Source: Parasphingopyxis lamellibrachiae
Lineage (GTDB): Bacteria; Pseudomonadota; Alphaproteobacteria; Sphingomonadales; Sphingomonadaceae
DNA length: 64,000 nt
Direction: 5' to 3'
Assembly: GCF_003385775.1 (NCBI RefSeq)
Contig: NZ_QRDP01000004.1
Location: 2,102,957-2,166,956 of the forward strand
The notes beneath the pieces were generated by a model. It had not been told where the DNA came from and did no database searches. It saw only the letters and a program-made list of their open reading frames with translations. Positions 45,148-55,394 of the stretch are shown here, in pieces. Both the position numbers and the translations under genes were made by a program. The stretch's first letter is position 1. Each line of letters opens with the position of its first letter.

Positions 45148-45954
45148 TCAGGGCAACCATTTTGTCCCGTAGCCGGAAATCACGCCGCTGTTTGGATTCC
45201 GATCATACCAGTAGCGGCGAAGTAGACCTACGAGATAGGTTCCATGATCCGGTCCGATTGCCTCTCCAAGCTGCTCAAACTTGAGCGAGCGATGACAGGG
45301 ATGCGCCAGGAGATCTGCAATCTGAAGTCCCGCTATGTTTTTCTCTTTTGGCAGCAATCGTAGATCTTTTGAAGTCAGGCGAGCTTGTATCATTTGGGAA
45401 TCTACCATCCCGGTTTTATGTTTGTAAAAGTAGGTAAATGCCCGACGCAACTGCTTGTCGTGTCTGGGATTGCGCGCTTCGCCTAGCATGTCGCCTTGGA
45501 AGTTATTTCTCCGCAACCACAATACAAATCGTTCCAACAGGCATTCAAGCAGATAATGATAGGGGCTGTAGCGCCAGACTTTATATCGCTGTTTATGTTC
45601 AAGTTTATCGATTGAAATCGTGAAGGCAGCGATCAGACACTCAGCTATGATCGAAGACATTCGCCAGTCGAACTCCTGTCGCCGCTCCACGTTTCGGAGA
45701 GCCACGAAATCGCCTTCGCTCCTCATAATATCTCTTCGATGCAAGACTACTTCTTGCGCTCCGAAAATATCCTCTTTGAGCCTGTTCATCCGGCGGGTCA
45801 GATAGCCGTCATGGGTGTCTTGTTTCACGACGACACCCGTGATGCTCAGATAGCGTTCGTTTGGGTGCTTCTCCGCCGCATCTAAATCACCGTTGCCGGT
45901 CTCATCGAAATAGAGACGATAACGACTGGTTGGAGGCACAAAGTTCATGTCCAA
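45148..45954 (-). CDS. DUF3800 domain protein (accessory gene)
   Basis: The 268-aa product starts with the DUF3800 motif YRLYFDETGNG, an RNase H-like fold motif, and has DLLAHPCHRS near the C-terminus. The family is found near toxin and defence genes but its role is unproven. Base composition of the gene and of its flanks (44923-46030) is visibly lower in GC than neighbours, and codon use is atypical, which suggests horizontal transfer. It stands alone between metW and pheT. The start may be the second ATG at 45948. Confidence 0.88.
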   Translation of the reverse strand: MDMNFVPPTSRYRLYFDETGNGDLDAAEKHPNERYLSITGVVVKQDTHDGYLTRRMNRLKEDIFGAQEVVLHRRDIMRSEGDFVALRNVERRQEFDWRMSSIIAECLIAAFTISIDKLEHKQRYKVWRYSPYHYLLECLLERFVLWLRRNNFQGDMLGEARNPRHDKQLRRAFTYFYKHKTGMVDSQMIQARLTSKDLRLLPKEKNIAGLQIADLLAHPCHRSLKFEQLGEAIGPDHGTYLVGLLRRYWYDRNPNSGVISGYGTKWLP

Positions 45955-46030
45955 GAACTTAAACCACCTAATGGATCAACGTTCAAACAATATCCACAGT
46001 TCAGCCACTTAGGGAATCTCAATATTACAT

Positions 46031-48421
46031 CTAACCCCTGAGCTCACCGCCAACCTTCTCCGCCGCCTTTACCACCTTGTCCGAAATCGCCTTTAGCTCC
46101 TCTTCGGTAAAACTTTTCTCGCCGGGCTGGAGCGTCACTTCGATGGCGACCGATTTCTTGCCTTCGGCTACACCCTTGCCGGTGAAGACGTCGAAGATCC
46201 GCGCATCGACCAGCACCTGCTTGTCGGCGCTGCGGACCGTGCGGAGCAGATCGCCGGCGGGGGTGTCGCTATCCAGCAGGAAGGCGAAGTCGCGGGTTAC
46301 GGCCTGGAGCGCGGGCGGGGTGAAGGCGGGGCGCATATGGCCGGAAGACCGCGGCATCGGCACGGCGTCGAGATACAGCTCGGCGGCCATGGCGGGGCCA
46401 TCGAGATCGAGCGCCTTCAGGGTAGCCGGATGCAGCTCGCCAAATTCGGCCAGCATGTTCTTTGGGCCGAGGCAGAGACGCCCCGAGCGGCCCGGATGAT
46501 AAAGCGGGCTGGTATCCCCAAACAGTTGCAGATTGGCGGTTGGAGCGCCTGCCGCATCGAGCAGGGCGAGGATCTCGGCCTTGGCGTCATAAGCGTCAAA
46601 CGGTGCACCGCCGCCCTGCCAGTGGCGCGCATCTTTCGCACCGGCGAGGATGAGACCCAAGGTCGGGCGTTCGTCTTCTGCCAGATAGCGGCGGCCTATT
46701 TCGAAGAGCCGGATGCTGGCTGCGCCGCGATCCGCATTGCGTTTGGCGGCAGCCGCGAGGCCTGGAATCATCGAGGTCCGCATGACCTTCATGTCTTCGC
46801 TGATCGGATTGGCGAGCACCCATGGCGCTTCGCCGGAGAGCGCGGCCTCGGCCTCGGGAATGAAGCTCCAGGTCACGGCCTCGTTGAGCCCGCGCGCGGC
46901 GGCGGCCCGGCGGACCTTGCGTTCGCGCTTCTGTTCGGGCGAGGCGGTCGGCGTGGCGACGCCTTCCTTGCGGGGCAGGGCGGTGGAGGGAATGGCGTCG
47001 AAACCTTCGAGCCGCAGCACTTCCTCGACCAGATCGGGCGCTCCAACAATATCGCGCCGCCAGCTCGGCACGGAAACGGCGAACGGCGCCCCCTTTTCTT
47101 TCGGGCCCTCGACGGTGAAGCCAAGGGCCTCCAGCGATGCGCGTTGTGTGTCGAAGGGTACGGAAAGGCCGCCTAAGGTTGCACAAAGCTCAGGGTCGTA
47201 CGCGACGGCTTTTGTTTCGAGTGGCGGGGCGCCGGCTTCCACTTTGGCCGAGGCTTCGCCGCCGCAGATATCGAGCACAAGCTGCGTTGCGATGGCGAGG
47301 CCGTCGTCGAGAAACGCCGGATCGACGCCGCGTTCGAAGCGCGCGCGCGCGTCAGACATCAGGCCGAGCCTCTGGCCGGTAAGGGCAATCCGCTCGGGCG
47401 TGAAATAGGCGCATTCGATCACGATATCCGTGGTTTCCGGCTGCACACCGCTATGTTCGCCGCCCATGATGCCGCCAATATCGTGAACGGAGTTTTCATC
47501 TGCGATCACGGTCATCGAGTCATCGAGGCGATACTCTTTGCCGTTGAGCGCGACGACGGTTTCCCCGTCCTCGGCCCGGCGCGCAAAGATCGCCTTGCCC
47601 AGTTTCGCGCGGTCATAAACGTGGAGGGGGCGGCCATGATCGATCATGATATAGTTGGTGATGTCGACCAGAGCCGAGATCGGCTTCTGGCCGATGGCGC
47701 GCAGGCGCTTCTGCATCCAGGCGGGCGAAGGGCCGTTCGCCACACCGGAAACGGAGCGCCCGAAAAAGGCCGGGCAGCCCTCGGGATCGTCTGTGCGAAT
47801 CTCGATGGAACAGGGAGTATTTGCTGTAATATCAGACACTTGAAGGGGTTTCAGCGTACCAAGGCCGGCCGCGGCCAGGTCCCGCGCCACACCATATACG
47901 CCCATGCAATCCTGCCGGTTGGGGGTGATAGCGATATCGATCACCGGGTCGTCCAGCCCTGCCCAGATCGCGTAACTTTCGCCAACATTCGCTGCCGCTT
48001 CGTCGCCCAGATCGATCACGCCTTCATGCGCGTCGGAGAGCTCCAGTTCGCGCTCGGAACACATCATGCCGAAGCTTTCGACATCGCGGATCTTCGCCGG
48101 GCCAAGCGTTACGTCGATGCCCGGCACATACATTCCGGGCGCCGCGAAAACCCCGACCATGCCGGCCCGTGCATTGGGCGCGCCGCACACGACCTGCACC
48201 GGATCGCCGGACCCGGTATCGACCTTGAGCAGCTGCAGCTTGTCGGCATTCGGATGCTTTTCCGCCGATACGACCCGGGCGATCCGGAAGTCGCCGATCT
48301 GCGCGCCCGGATTTTCCACGCCCTCGACCTCGAGCCCGATTGCGGTCAGCGTCTCGAGGATGGTGTCGAGATCGGCTTCGGTATCGAGATGCTCTTTGAG
48401 CCAGCCCAGTGTGAACTTCAT
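46031..48421 (-). CDS. pheT: Phenylalanyl-tRNA synthetase beta subunit
   Basis: PheT is the editing and tRNA-binding subunit of the alpha2-beta2 enzyme. The ATG at 48421 ([12 protein letters not shown]) overlaps the pheS stop (ATGA) and gives 796 aa; the longer open frame is only pheS shadow. The N-terminal EMAP-like tRNA-binding domain, editing domain, B5 domain and C-terminal ferredoxin-like anticodon domain ([18 protein letters not shown]) can be traced. It is the last gene of rpmI-rplT-pheS-pheT on the minus strand. Confidence 0.97.
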   Translation of the reverse strand: MKFTLGWLKEHLDTEADLDTILETLTAIGLEVEGVENPGAQIGDFRIARVVSAEKHPNADKLQLLKVDTGSGDPVQVVCGAPNARAGMVGVFAAPGMYVPGIDVTLGPAKIRDVESFGMMCSERELELSDAHEGVIDLGDEAAANVGESYAIWAGLDDPVIDIAITPNRQDCMGVYGVARDLAAAGLGTLKPLQVSDITANTPCSIEIRTDDPEGCPAFFGRSVSGVANGPSPAWMQKRLRAIGQKPISALVDITNYIMIDHGRPLHVYDRAKLGKAIFARRAEDGETVVALNGKEYRLDDSMTVIADENSVHDIGGIMGGEHSGVQPETTDIVIECAYFTPERIALTGQRLGLMSDARARFERGVDPAFLDDGLAIATQLVLDICGGEASAKVEAGAPPLETKAVAYDPELCATLGGLSVPFDTQRASLEALGFTVEGPKEKGAPFAVSVPSWRRDIVGAPDLVEEVLRLEGFDAIPSTALPRKEGVATPTASPEQKRERKVRRAAAARGLNEAVTWSFIPEAEAALSGEAPWVLANPISEDMKVMRTSMIPGLAAAAKRNADRGAASIRLFEIGRRYLAEDERPTLGLILAGAKDARHWQGGGAPFDAYDAKAEILALLDAAGAPTANLQLFGDTSPLYHPGRSGRLCLGPKNMLAEFGELHPATLKALDLDGPAMAAELYLDAVPMPRSSGHMRPAFTPPALQAVTRDFAFLLDSDTPAGDLLRTVRSADKQVLVDARIFDVFTGKGVAEGKKSVAIEVTLQPGEKSFTEEELKAISDKVVKAAEKVGGELRG

Positions 48422-49527
48422 GCGCCCACTCCCGCGCTCAGTGTCGGTACGTCGAGCACCGAGAATCCATAATGTCTGATCCAGCGCAGATCGCCGTCGA
48501 AAAAGGCGCGCAGATCGTCCATGCCATATTTGAGCATGGCGAGCCGGTCGATGCCGCAGCCGAAGGCGAAGCCCTGCCACTCATCCGGATCGAGATCGCA
48601 CGCTTCGATCACGCGGCGATTGACCATGCCCGAGCCGAGAATTTCCATCCAGCCGCCATCCTCTTTCGTCGGATCGCCGCCGATGATCCGCTTTCCGTCT
48701 TTCAGAGAATAGCCGACATCGACTTCGGCCGAAGGCTCGGTGAAGGGAAAATAGCTGGGGCGGAAGCGGAGCACGATATCGTCGCGTTCGAAAAAGGCCT
48801 TCACGAAGGTCTCAAGCGTCCATTTCAGATGGCCCATATGGATGTCGCGATCAATGACCAGGCCTTCGACCTGGTGGAACATAGGCGTGTGTGTTGCATC
48901 GCTGTCCGAGCGATAAGTGCGGCCTGGCGCGATGATCCGGATCGGGGGTTTTTCAGAAGTCATGGTGCGAATCTGGACGGGCGATGTGTGCGTCCGCAGC
49001 ATCATCGGCTGTCCATCGCGCTGCTGCTCTTCGCCGAAATAGAAAGTGTCGTGCATAGCGCGCGCCGGATGGGTTTCCGGAATATTGAGCGCGGTGAAAT
49101 TGTGCCAGTCGTCCTCAATCTCGGGCCCGGTAGCGACGGCAAAGCCCAGATCGGCGAAGATCTCGGCGAGTTCGTCCATCACCTGGCTGACCGGATGAAT
49201 GGAGCCTTTCGGCATCTCTTTCGGCGGGAGCGACAGGTCGAGCGTTTCGGAAGACAGTCGTGCGGCGAGCAAGTCTGCTTCCAATGCGGATTTCCGGCTC
49301 TCTATGGCGGCGGCAATTTCCGCGCGCAGGCCGTTGATCTTTGGTCCTTCCACCTGGCGTTCTTCAGGGGACATTTTGCCCAGCGTTTTCAGCAGGCCGG
49401 TGACGACGCCATTCTTGCCGAGCGCATGGACGCGGACAGCGTCGAGCGCATCAAGGCCGGCGGCGACGTCGATCGCGGCCTGCAGGTCCGTGTTGAGCTG
49501 CTCCAAATCTGGCTTTTGCTGGTCCAT
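48418..49527 (-). CDS. pheS: Phenylalanyl-tRNA synthetase alpha subunit
   Basis: PheS is the catalytic class II subunit. The 369-aa product shows motif 2 [22 protein letters not shown], given here as [15 protein letters not shown], and motif 3 [14 protein letters not shown]. The N-terminus is the coiled-coil tRNA-binding arm. It lies 116 bases after rplT, and a strong terminator sits between them. Confidence 0.97.
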   Translation of the reverse strand: MDQQKPDLEQLNTDLQAAIDVAAGLDALDAVRVHALGKNGVVTGLLKTLGKMSPEERQVEGPKINGLRAEIAAAIESRKSALEADLLAARLSSETLDLSLPPKEMPKGSIHPVSQVMDELAEIFADLGFAVATGPEIEDDWHNFTALNIPETHPARAMHDTFYFGEEQQRDGQPMMLRTHTSPVQIRTMTSEKPPIRIIAPGRTYRSDSDATHTPMFHQVEGLVIDRDIHMGHLKWTLETFVKAFFERDDIVLRFRPSYFPFTEPSAEVDVGYSLKDGKRIIGGDPTKEDGGWMEILGSGMVNRRVIEACDLDPDEWQGFAFGCGIDRLAMLKYGMDDLRAFFDGDLRWIRHYGFSVLDVPTLSAGVGA

Positions 49528-49557
49528 GTCTCAGTCCGTTCCGGTTGCCGTGAATGC

Positions 49558-49598
49558 AAAAAGGGCGCGTGGAGCCATTTCGCTCCCCGCGCCCTCTT
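49558..49598 (-). terminator. Rho-independent terminator between rplT and pheS
   Basis: On the minus strand a long stem (GAGGGCGCG-GGAGC pairing with GCTCC-CGCGCCC) is followed by TTTTT. It lies 46 bases beyond the rplT stop and 31 bases before the pheS start. It should end most rpmI-rplT transcripts. I found no Phe-rich leader peptide that would make it an attenuator. Confidence 0.88.
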
Positions 49599-49643
49599 TA
49601 ATAGGAATCGCCGATGTTGCTACCGGCTATTCTTGTCGTTGCC

Positions 49644-50006
49644 TCAGGCTTTCGAGAGCGCGTCTTTGCTCTGGGCAACGACGGCGCTAAACGCCTCCGG
49701 TTCGTTCATGGCAAGATCGGCAAGGACTTTGCGGTCCAGCTCGACGCCTGCCAGTTTGAGGCCATGCATGAAGCGCGCATAGGTCAAATCCTCCGTGCGC
49801 ACCGCAGCGTTGATCCGCTGAATCCAGAGGCCCCGGAATTTACGCTTTCTGACCTTGCGATCGCGATAGGCGTACTGGCCAGCCTTTTCGACTGCCTGAC
49901 GGGCAACACGAATCGTGTTTTTCCGCCGGCCCCAATAGCCTTTGGCTTCGGTGAGAACTCTTTTGTGACGTGCCTTGGTCGTCGTTCCGCGTTTTACTCT
50001 AGCCAT
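49644..50006 (-). CDS. rplT: 50S ribosomal protein L20
   Basis: L20 binds 23S rRNA early in 50S assembly and represses its own operon in many bacteria. The 120-aa product begins [16 protein letters not shown] and contains [20 protein letters not shown]. It follows rpmI by 3 bases. Confidence 0.98.
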   Translation of the reverse strand: MARVKRGTTTKARHKRVLTEAKGYWGRRKNTIRVARQAVEKAGQYAYRDRKVRKRKFRGLWIQRINAAVRTEDLTYARFMHGLKLAGVELDRKVLADLAMNEPEAFSAVVAQSKDALSKA

Positions 50007-50009
50007 GAC

Positions 50010-50216
50010 CTATTTCCTCAGTCCGTAAGGCGCCCATTTCTTGACGACCTTGGCATCGGCTGCGGACAGTTCGTCCGTGCCGCGATTCTGGCGGATATAT
50101 TTGGCGTTGTGGCTGATCAGGCGGTGACGCTTGCCAGCGACTCCGTGCATAACCTTGCCGGTTGCGGTGATCTTGAAGCGTTTCTTCACACCGCTCTTGG
50201 TCTTCAGTTTGGGCAT
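50010..50216 (-). CDS. rpmI: 50S ribosomal protein L35
   Basis: The 68-aa basic product begins [15 protein letters not shown] and ends GLRK. An AAGGAGA ribosome binding site precedes the ATG. infC, which often precedes rpmI, is not next to it here; a DsbB-like gene lies upstream instead. Confidence 0.97.
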   Translation of the reverse strand: MPKLKTKSGVKKRFKITATGKVMHGVAGKRHRLISHNAKYIRQNRGTDELSAADAKVVKKWAPYGLRK

Positions 50217-50367
50217 TTTCGTCTCCTTTTGTCGAGGCGATTTCAGACGGACCTGGCAGCCCTTTCGGCCAGCCCGCCTCTTCGCAAGGCGCGCGCATTA
50301 GCTGTTTTTGGTGCACCGCGCAAGGCGCATTATCGAACTGCGCTGCGGAATCCGCAGGCGCCTGTTC

Positions 50368-50766
50368 CTAATCCTGGCGCTTCCAGACCCAGCTGTACAG
50401 TGCCAGCCCGGTGATGATGAACAGCGCAAAGCCGGAAAGCATCCAGGGATTCACATACCATTGCTCGCCCCAGGAGAACTCACCGGACATGATTTTTCTC
50501 CACCCGGCAAAATGCTGTGTAGAACCAACGACAATCCCGAACAGCGCAAGAACCGTTACGATCCAGCGACTGAGCCAGTGATCTGGCCTCGGGAAGAGCA
50601 GGGAAAGGCCGATCAGCCCGATAACGGTGCGCTGTGTGCGGCAATAGGGGCAGACATAGACCCAGCCGAGCAATTCGACAGCCCAGGTTACAATGCTGAT
50701 GATGATCGCTGCGATCGCGATCGGATAACGATACCGAAACAGATCGTCCAAAGATGGTATTTTCAC
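50368..50766 (-). CDS. DsbB-like integral membrane protein with one CxxC
   Basis: From the GTG at 50766 the product is 132 aa with three to four TM segments. Between the first two is WVYVCPYCRTQRTVIG, which resembles the periplasmic CxxC and following arginine of DsbB. The second cysteine pair of true DsbB is absent; no other Cys is present after the start. It could be a divergent quinone-linked oxidoreductase or an unrelated small membrane protein. It lies alone between rpmI and hisN. Confidence 0.7.
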   Translation of the reverse strand: MKIPSLDDLFRYRYPIAIAAIIISIVTWAVELLGWVYVCPYCRTQRTVIGLIGLSLLFPRPDHWLSRWIVTVLALFGIVVGSTQHFAGWRKIMSGEFSWGEQWYVNPWMLSGFALFIITGLALYSWVWKRQD

Positions 50767-50908
50767 CAAAGCTTCCCCCCAAACGGTAGATGGATTTTCA
50801 TGGCAAGCCGCTCGCAGGCTGCATGTGGGATCGACTATTGGCACGACGAATTTCGTTTGGCCAGCGCCGGCTATTGCGAGTCGGCAGCGTGCTCCAATGC
50901 CTGGTCCG

Positions 50909-51694
50909 CTAGGCTGCGTGCAGCGCTTCCAACACATCGTCGAGCCGGGCTGAATCGCCCAGCGCGATAACTCTGCCGTCGCTTTCGGCGGTCAACGGTT
51001 CTCCCTGCCAATCGCACATCTGCCCGCCCGCGCCCTCGACGACCGTAACCAGCGCTGCGAAATCGTGAACCTTCAGCCCGGCCTCGATAACAATATCGAC
51101 ATGACCGGAGGCGAGCAGGCCATAATTGTAGCAGTCGCCGCCATAGAGCGGCCAAGGATTTTTGCCGTAAGCAGTGGCGATAACGCGCAGATAGGCGGCC
51201 GCTTCGTCCTCGGAAAAACAATGCGGGCTCGTGGTCGCCACCGTTGCGCCTTCCAGCGATTTGCATCGCCGTGCCTTTGCCGGTTTGCCGTTGAACAGTG
51301 TTTCGCCGCCCATAGCCCCTGTCCAGCGCTCATTGGCAATTGGCTGGTCGATCATGCCGAGCACGGGCCACCCATCCTGCAACAGGGCTATCAGCGTACC
51401 GAAGATCGGGCGGCCCGCCATGAAGCTGAGCGTGCCGTCGATCGGATCAAGCACCCATTGGCGCGATGCGGTTTCGCGGGTGGTTCCGAATTCTTCACCG
51501 ATGATCCCGTCTTCCGGCCGCTCGCGTTCAAGGATTTCGCGGATAGCAGTCTCCGCTGCGCGGTCTGCCTCGGTAACGGGCGTGGTATCGGCCTTTTTTT
51601 CATGCGCGAACGCGGAGCGGAAAAAGGGACGGATGGCCTGGCCGGCGGCATCGGCAAGCCGGTTTACGAGATCGAGATCGGATTTAAGTGTCAT
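50909..51694 (-). CDS. hisN: Histidinol-phosphatase (IMPase family)
   Basis: This magnesium-dependent phosphatase of the inositol monophosphatase fold has EEFG (about residue 67), the metal-binding WVLDPIDGT and the C-terminal GLKVHDFAALVTVVEGAGG (cut here to HDFAALVTVVEGAGG). At 261 aa it matches HisN histidinol-phosphatases, which dephosphorylate histidinol phosphate. The IMPase family also includes other sugar-phosphate phosphatases, so the substrate is not proven. hisC lies 8 kb away. Confidence 0.85.
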   Translation of the reverse strand: MTLKSDLDLVNRLADAAGQAIRPFFRSAFAHEKKADTTPVTEADRAAETAIREILERERPEDGIIGEEFGTTRETASRQWVLDPIDGTLSFMAGRPIFGTLIALLQDGWPVLGMIDQPIANERWTGAMGGETLFNGKPAKARRCKSLEGATVATTSPHCFSEDEAAAYLRVIATAYGKNPWPLYGGDCYNYGLLASGHVDIVIEAGLKVHDFAALVTVVEGAGGQMCDWQGEPLTAESDGRVIALGDSARLDDVLEALHAA

Positions 51695-51741
51695 GCTGCG
51701 GGCGCTAAACCAGCGGGCGGGATTGCGCTAGTCGGAACAGC

Positions 51742-52680
51742 CTATTGCCCCATCATCCAGTTAAAACCGACCAGCCTCTCGCTCTCTTCCCAAAGCCACT
51801 GCGCAACCTCTTCATCCAGCGCGCGCCGGGCGACGAACGCGTCCCCGACCGGGCCCCGGGCATCGCCCCAGCCCGTCGGACCGTAATAGGCTCCGGCTCT
51901 GGCTTCGCTTCCCGCCGCTGCGAGCACGGTTGGAATTGCGCCTTTCTCGGAAGGCTGGGCCATGAGTGGGTTGAGGAACTTGTAGGCAAAATTCAGCAGG
52001 CCGGAGGGCCCGGTATCCTGAAGCGCGGTGTTTGAATATCCCGGGTGGCAGGCGATGGCCTTTACCGGGCTGTCCTTGGCCTTGAGTTTCCGATCCAGTT
52101 CAAGGGCGAACATCAGATTGGCAAGCTTGCTCTGGCTATAGGCGTTGGTAGGCGAATAGGCTTTTTCCAGCATCAGGTCGTCGCGGTGGATGGTGCCGAA
52201 TTTGTGCGCAATGCTCGAAACCACGACTATCCGGCCTTGCGCCCGTTCCACCAGATCGAGGAGCATACCAGCGAGCAGGAAATGGCCGAGATGATTGGTG
52301 GTGAGCTGAAGCTCGAAGCCGTCGACGGTTCTGGTTTCGGGCGTCTGCATGATGCCGGCATTGTTGATCAGGGCGTCAAGAGATCGGTAGCGCGTGTGTG
52401 CCTCGTCCGCAGCTTTGCGGACCGAGGACAGGTTGGAAAGGTCGAGCGCGATGGTTTCGACTTTGCCTCTGGCGGTTCTCTCGAGTTCGGCGACCGCGTT
52501 TTTGGCCCGGTCGGGATTGCGGCAGCCAACGACGACATCGCCGCCGGCTTCGCCCAGCATTTTCGCGGCGTCAAAACCGATACCCGAGTTGCCGCCTGTG
52601 ATGAGAAAGGTTCTGCCCGTCAGATCCGCCAGGCGATCCGGGGCCCAGTCGGAAAATCCACTGTTCGCGATCTTTGGCAT
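51742..52680 (-). CDS. Short-chain dehydrogenase/reductase
   Basis: The 312-aa product has the cofactor motif TGGNSGIG, NNAG, and the catalytic YxxxK (AYSQSK) with an upstream Ser (VVSSIAH). It resembles WWOX/retinol-dehydrogenase-like SDRs by length and the VVVGCRNPDRAKNAV segment, where Arg suggests NADP(H). Substrate unknown. Confidence 0.92.
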   Translation of the reverse strand: MPKIANSGFSDWAPDRLADLTGRTFLITGGNSGIGFDAAKMLGEAGGDVVVGCRNPDRAKNAVAELERTARGKVETIALDLSNLSSVRKAADEAHTRYRSLDALINNAGIMQTPETRTVDGFELQLTTNHLGHFLLAGMLLDLVERAQGRIVVVSSIAHKFGTIHRDDLMLEKAYSPTNAYSQSKLANLMFALELDRKLKAKDSPVKAIACHPGYSNTALQDTGPSGLLNFAYKFLNPLMAQPSEKGAIPTVLAAAGSEARAGAYYGPTGWGDARGPVGDAFVARRALDEEVAQWLWEESERLVGFNWMMGQ

Positions 52681-52718
52681 ATGCGCCTCCGATTCGCGTT
52701 ATGACACTGGCTCACGGT

Positions 52719-53654
52719 TTAGTCGAACAGGCTGGAAACGGAGCTTTCGTCCGCGATCCGGCGGATTGCCTCGGCAAAAAGCGGAGCGATGGGAAGGTGA
52801 CGAATCTTGCCCGTCTCGGCGATCGCATCATGATTGCCGATCGAATCGGTGATCACCAACTCTTTCATCACCGATTTGTCGACCCGGGCAACGGCGCCGC
52901 CCGAGAGTACGCCGTGCGTGCAATAGGCCATCACATCCTCGGCGCCAGCCTCTTTCATGGCCGCGGCTGCGTTGCAGAGCGTGCCCGCCGAATCGACAAT
53001 ATCGTCGACGATGATGCAGAACCGACCTTCGACATTGCCGATGATGTTCATGACTTCCGACTCGCCCGGCTTTTCACGGCGTTTGTCGATGATCGCGAGC
53101 GGCGCATTGTCGAGCCGTTTGGCCAGCGCCCGGGCGCGCACGACGCCGCCGACATCGGGCGATACGACGGTGATGTCTTTCTTGGAGAAGCGCGCGGAAA
53201 TATCTGCGGCCATCACGGGCGCGCCATAGAGATTGTCGGTCGGGATATCGAAAAAGCCCTGAATCTGGCCGGCATGGAGATCCATGGTCAGCACGCGATT
53301 GGCGCCGGCGATGGTGATCAGATTGGCCACGAGCTTGGATGAGATTGGCGTGCGCGGGCCGGGCTTCCTGTCCTGCCGGGCATAGCCGAAATAGGGCATG
53401 ACGGCGGTAATGCGTTTCGCCGATGCGCGTTTGAGCGCATCGATGATGATCAGCAACTCCATCAGATTGTCATTCGCAGGATAGCTCGTTGATTGCAGGA
53501 CGAACACATCCTCGCCGCGCACATTTTCGAGAATTTCGACGAAGATTTCCTCATCGGCGAAACGCCGGACATTGGCTTCAGTCAGCGGGATCTCCAGATA
53601 TTGGGAGATGGCGCTCGCAAGCGGCAGATTGGAGTTACCCGACAGCAATTTCAT
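52719..53654 (-). CDS. prs: Ribose-phosphate pyrophosphokinase
   Basis: Prs makes PRPP from ribose 5-phosphate and ATP for nucleotide, histidine and tryptophan synthesis. The 311-aa product begins [13 protein letters not shown] and has the PRPP loop [15 protein letters not shown] and the flexible-loop arginines. It is a single gene between the SDR and the LytTR regulator. Confidence 0.97.
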   Translation of the reverse strand: MKLLSGNSNLPLASAISQYLEIPLTEANVRRFADEEIFVEILENVRGEDVFVLQSTSYPANDNLMELLIIIDALKRASAKRITAVMPYFGYARQDRKPGPRTPISSKLVANLITIAGANRVLTMDLHAGQIQGFFDIPTDNLYGAPVMAADISARFSKKDITVVSPDVGGVVRARALAKRLDNAPLAIIDKRREKPGESEVMNIIGNVEGRFCIIVDDIVDSAGTLCNAAAAMKEAGAEDVMAYCTHGVLSGGAVARVDKSVMKELVITDSIGNHDAIAETGKIRHLPIAPLFAEAIRRIADESSVSSLFD

Positions 53655-53739
53655 GGATGCTCTTCCCCTTTGCGCGTTGTTTTAGGACGTGCCCCGGAAA
53701 AAGAAACTGGTTTGCTGCGCTTTTTTGGGGAGAGACGAT

Positions 53740-53758
53740 GGTGTGGCCCGGCCACACC
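53740..53758. terminator. GC-rich palindrome after the LytTR gene
   Basis: GGTGTGGCC-C-GGCCACACC is a perfect inverted repeat 5 bases beyond the LytTR stop and upstream of prs. It has no T run on the minus strand. It may be a weak terminator of the LytTR gene or an operator near the prs promoter. Confidence 0.45.
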
Positions 53759-53763
53759 TCTTG

Positions 53764-54555
53764 TCAGAGCCAGCCTTCGCGCTTGAGGACTTCCTGGCGG
53801 TTGCGCGAAACCGGTGCGAGAAGGCCGTTGGCAAGTTCGAGTTTGATCGCGCGGCCTTCGCGCCGGATCGCGCGCACTTGATCGCGGGCCACCCACCAGC
53901 TGCGGTGCACCTGCATCCCCTCAAAGCCCTCCAGCTCGGCGATCGCGTCGCGCAAACGCATAAGAATCATCTCGCTCCCGACGAGCGTGTGCGCGCACAC
54001 ATAGTGATCCTGCATTTCGAGGCAGACGAGATTGTGGCCCAGTCGCGGCGAGAGCCGGTCGAAAAAGGGTGCGGGCGGTTGTTCGGGCAGCGGAATTGCA
54101 GTGATATCGAGCGGCGTCGGGGCGGCCGGGGTTCCGGTCGCCAAGCGAGGTTGGTCAGCGCGGCGCTGGCCGAACAACAGCCACATCACGATCTGGATAC
54201 CGATGCCGATGCCCAGAACCTGCAGATAGAGCATGGCAAAGCCGGCCTCGAAATAGCGGCTGTCCAAACGCATGCCGCCGAGAGCGAAACCGATCAGTGC
54301 AGTGAGTGGCAGCGAGGCGAGGCCGGCCGCCAGCAGCAACGTCCCCCAGATCGGGATGGCCGTTTCCCGAGCCAGCCAGGTCGCCACGGTCTGAACGGGC
54401 CGGTAAACCGCATATCCGACCAGTATGAAGCCCAGCCAATAGGCGAAGCGCGGCGCGCTGGGCATGGCATAGGTCCCGAACGGTCCGAGCAGGCCGAGCA
54501 TCGCCCCGATTGCCGCGATGATGAAGATTTCAATGGCCAGTCGCCGCAAGAGCAT
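53764..54555 (-). CDS. Membrane-bound LytTR-type transcriptional regulator
   Basis: From the ATG at 54555 the product is 263 aa. Four TM segments lie within residues 5-150 and a LytTR DNA-binding domain follows at about 165-260 (CLEMQDHYVCAHTLVG, then VHRSWWVARDQV). The TM-LytTR architecture suggests a membrane-sensing regulator without a kinase. It is divergent from the small ORF and DUF2306 gene, which are its likely targets. Confidence 0.88.
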   Translation of the reverse strand: MLLRRLAIEIFIIAAIGAMLGLLGPFGTYAMPSAPRFAYWLGFILVGYAVYRPVQTVATWLARETAIPIWGTLLLAAGLASLPLTALIGFALGGMRLDSRYFEAGFAMLYLQVLGIGIGIQIVMWLLFGQRRADQPRLATGTPAAPTPLDITAIPLPEQPPAPFFDRLSPRLGHNLVCLEMQDHYVCAHTLVGSEMILMRLRDAIAELEGFEGMQVHRSWWVARDQVRAIRREGRAIKLELANGLLAPVSRNRQEVLKREGWL

Positions 54556-54707
54556 GGTCGTTTCTTGTCCCGTTCGCGCTTCGTGAATGGGCAAATAGCG
54601 CAAATCCGGGGGTTTGGCGAAGAAAATGCGCGCGGCGCGTAGAGGCGCTTGCCGACCGGTGGCCTGGTGTCAGCATGAAGGCCCAAATTGGACAGAGGAG
54701 CCAAGCC

Positions 54708-54845
54708 ATGCCGAGACTATTCTATTGCCGGACGATCCATCTCATCTTCGCCGCCTGTCTCGCTGTGTCATTGCTGACATTGGCTGATGGCTATGCCGAG
54801 CAGGTCGGAATACCGGGAGCGCCCATCGCCGGGAGATTGGTATGA
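54708..54845 (+). CDS. Small membrane protein ORF (45 aa)
   Basis: An ATG at 54708 with a strong AGAGGAG ribosome binding site opens a 45-aa frame. Residues 8-26 (TIHLIFAACLAVSLLTLAD) form one likely TM helix. Its stop overlaps the ATG of the DUF2306 gene (ATGA at 54842-54845), so translation of the two is coupled. The good ribosome site and coupling make it likely to be real. Confidence 0.65.
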   Translation: MPRLFYCRTIHLIFAACLAVSLLTLADGYAEQVGIPGAPIAGRLV

Positions 54846-55324
54846 CCGTTATCCCTAAATCCCGGCAGACCGGAATCGGTCTGATTGGAGCGCTGGCCGT
54901 CCTACTCGGGACGGTGGTTGTGACCCTTACGCTGATGTCGCTCAGCTATGGTGAGGGTCAGCCCTCTGACAACAATTTGTCTCTTGCCGTCGTGATCCAT
55001 CTTGCAACCGTTGTCCCTGCGGTGCCTCTGGGCGGCTATGTGCTGCTTCGGCGCAAGGGCGATTCGCTGCATCGGATATTGGGCAGGGTCTGGGTCGTGC
55101 TGATGCTGGTAACGGCAATATCCAGCTTCTGGCTCTCCCTCTCCTTCATTCACATTTTCTCGGTGCTGGTGCTTGTTTCGGTACCGCTCTCTCTCTGGAG
55201 AATCAGCAAAGGCGATGTCGTCGGCCATCGCCGGTCCATGGAAGGCATGTATATCGGGCTGGTCGTGGCCGGCGCCTTTGCCTTCATACCGGGACGGCTT
55301 CTGGGAACATTGCTGTTCGGGTGA
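54842..55324 (+). CDS. DUF2306 family membrane protein
   Basis: The 160-aa product has four TM segments and the DUF2306 histidine pattern (LAVVIHLATVVPAVPLG, then LHRILGRVWVVLM and FSVLV). DUF2306 proteins are predicted integral membrane proteins, sometimes thought heme-binding because of conserved histidines. It is coupled to the small ORF and faces a TM-LytTR regulator, an arrangement that suggests a sensor-controlled unit. Confidence 0.85.
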   Translation: MTVIPKSRQTGIGLIGALAVLLGTVVVTLTLMSLSYGEGQPSDNNLSLAVVIHLATVVPAVPLGGYVLLRRKGDSLHRILGRVWVVLMLVTAISSFWLSLSFIHIFSVLVLVSVPLSLWRISKGDVVGHRRSMEGMYIGLVVAGAFAFIPGRLLGTLLFG

Positions 55325-55394
55325 ACGCTGCAATGCGACCGGGCGGCTCGTCCAAAGCATTGCCGCCCGCACCGCGCCCGCTTAAGAGCGGGCC

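Noticed and set aside
45991-45999. A DnaA-box-like TATCCACA
   Set aside because: It is a single site in a low-GC insert with no cluster, and one such match is expected by chance.
49558-49643. Phenylalanine attenuator before pheS
   Set aside because: No short reading frame with Phe codons precedes the hairpin; it is best explained as the end of rpmI-rplT.
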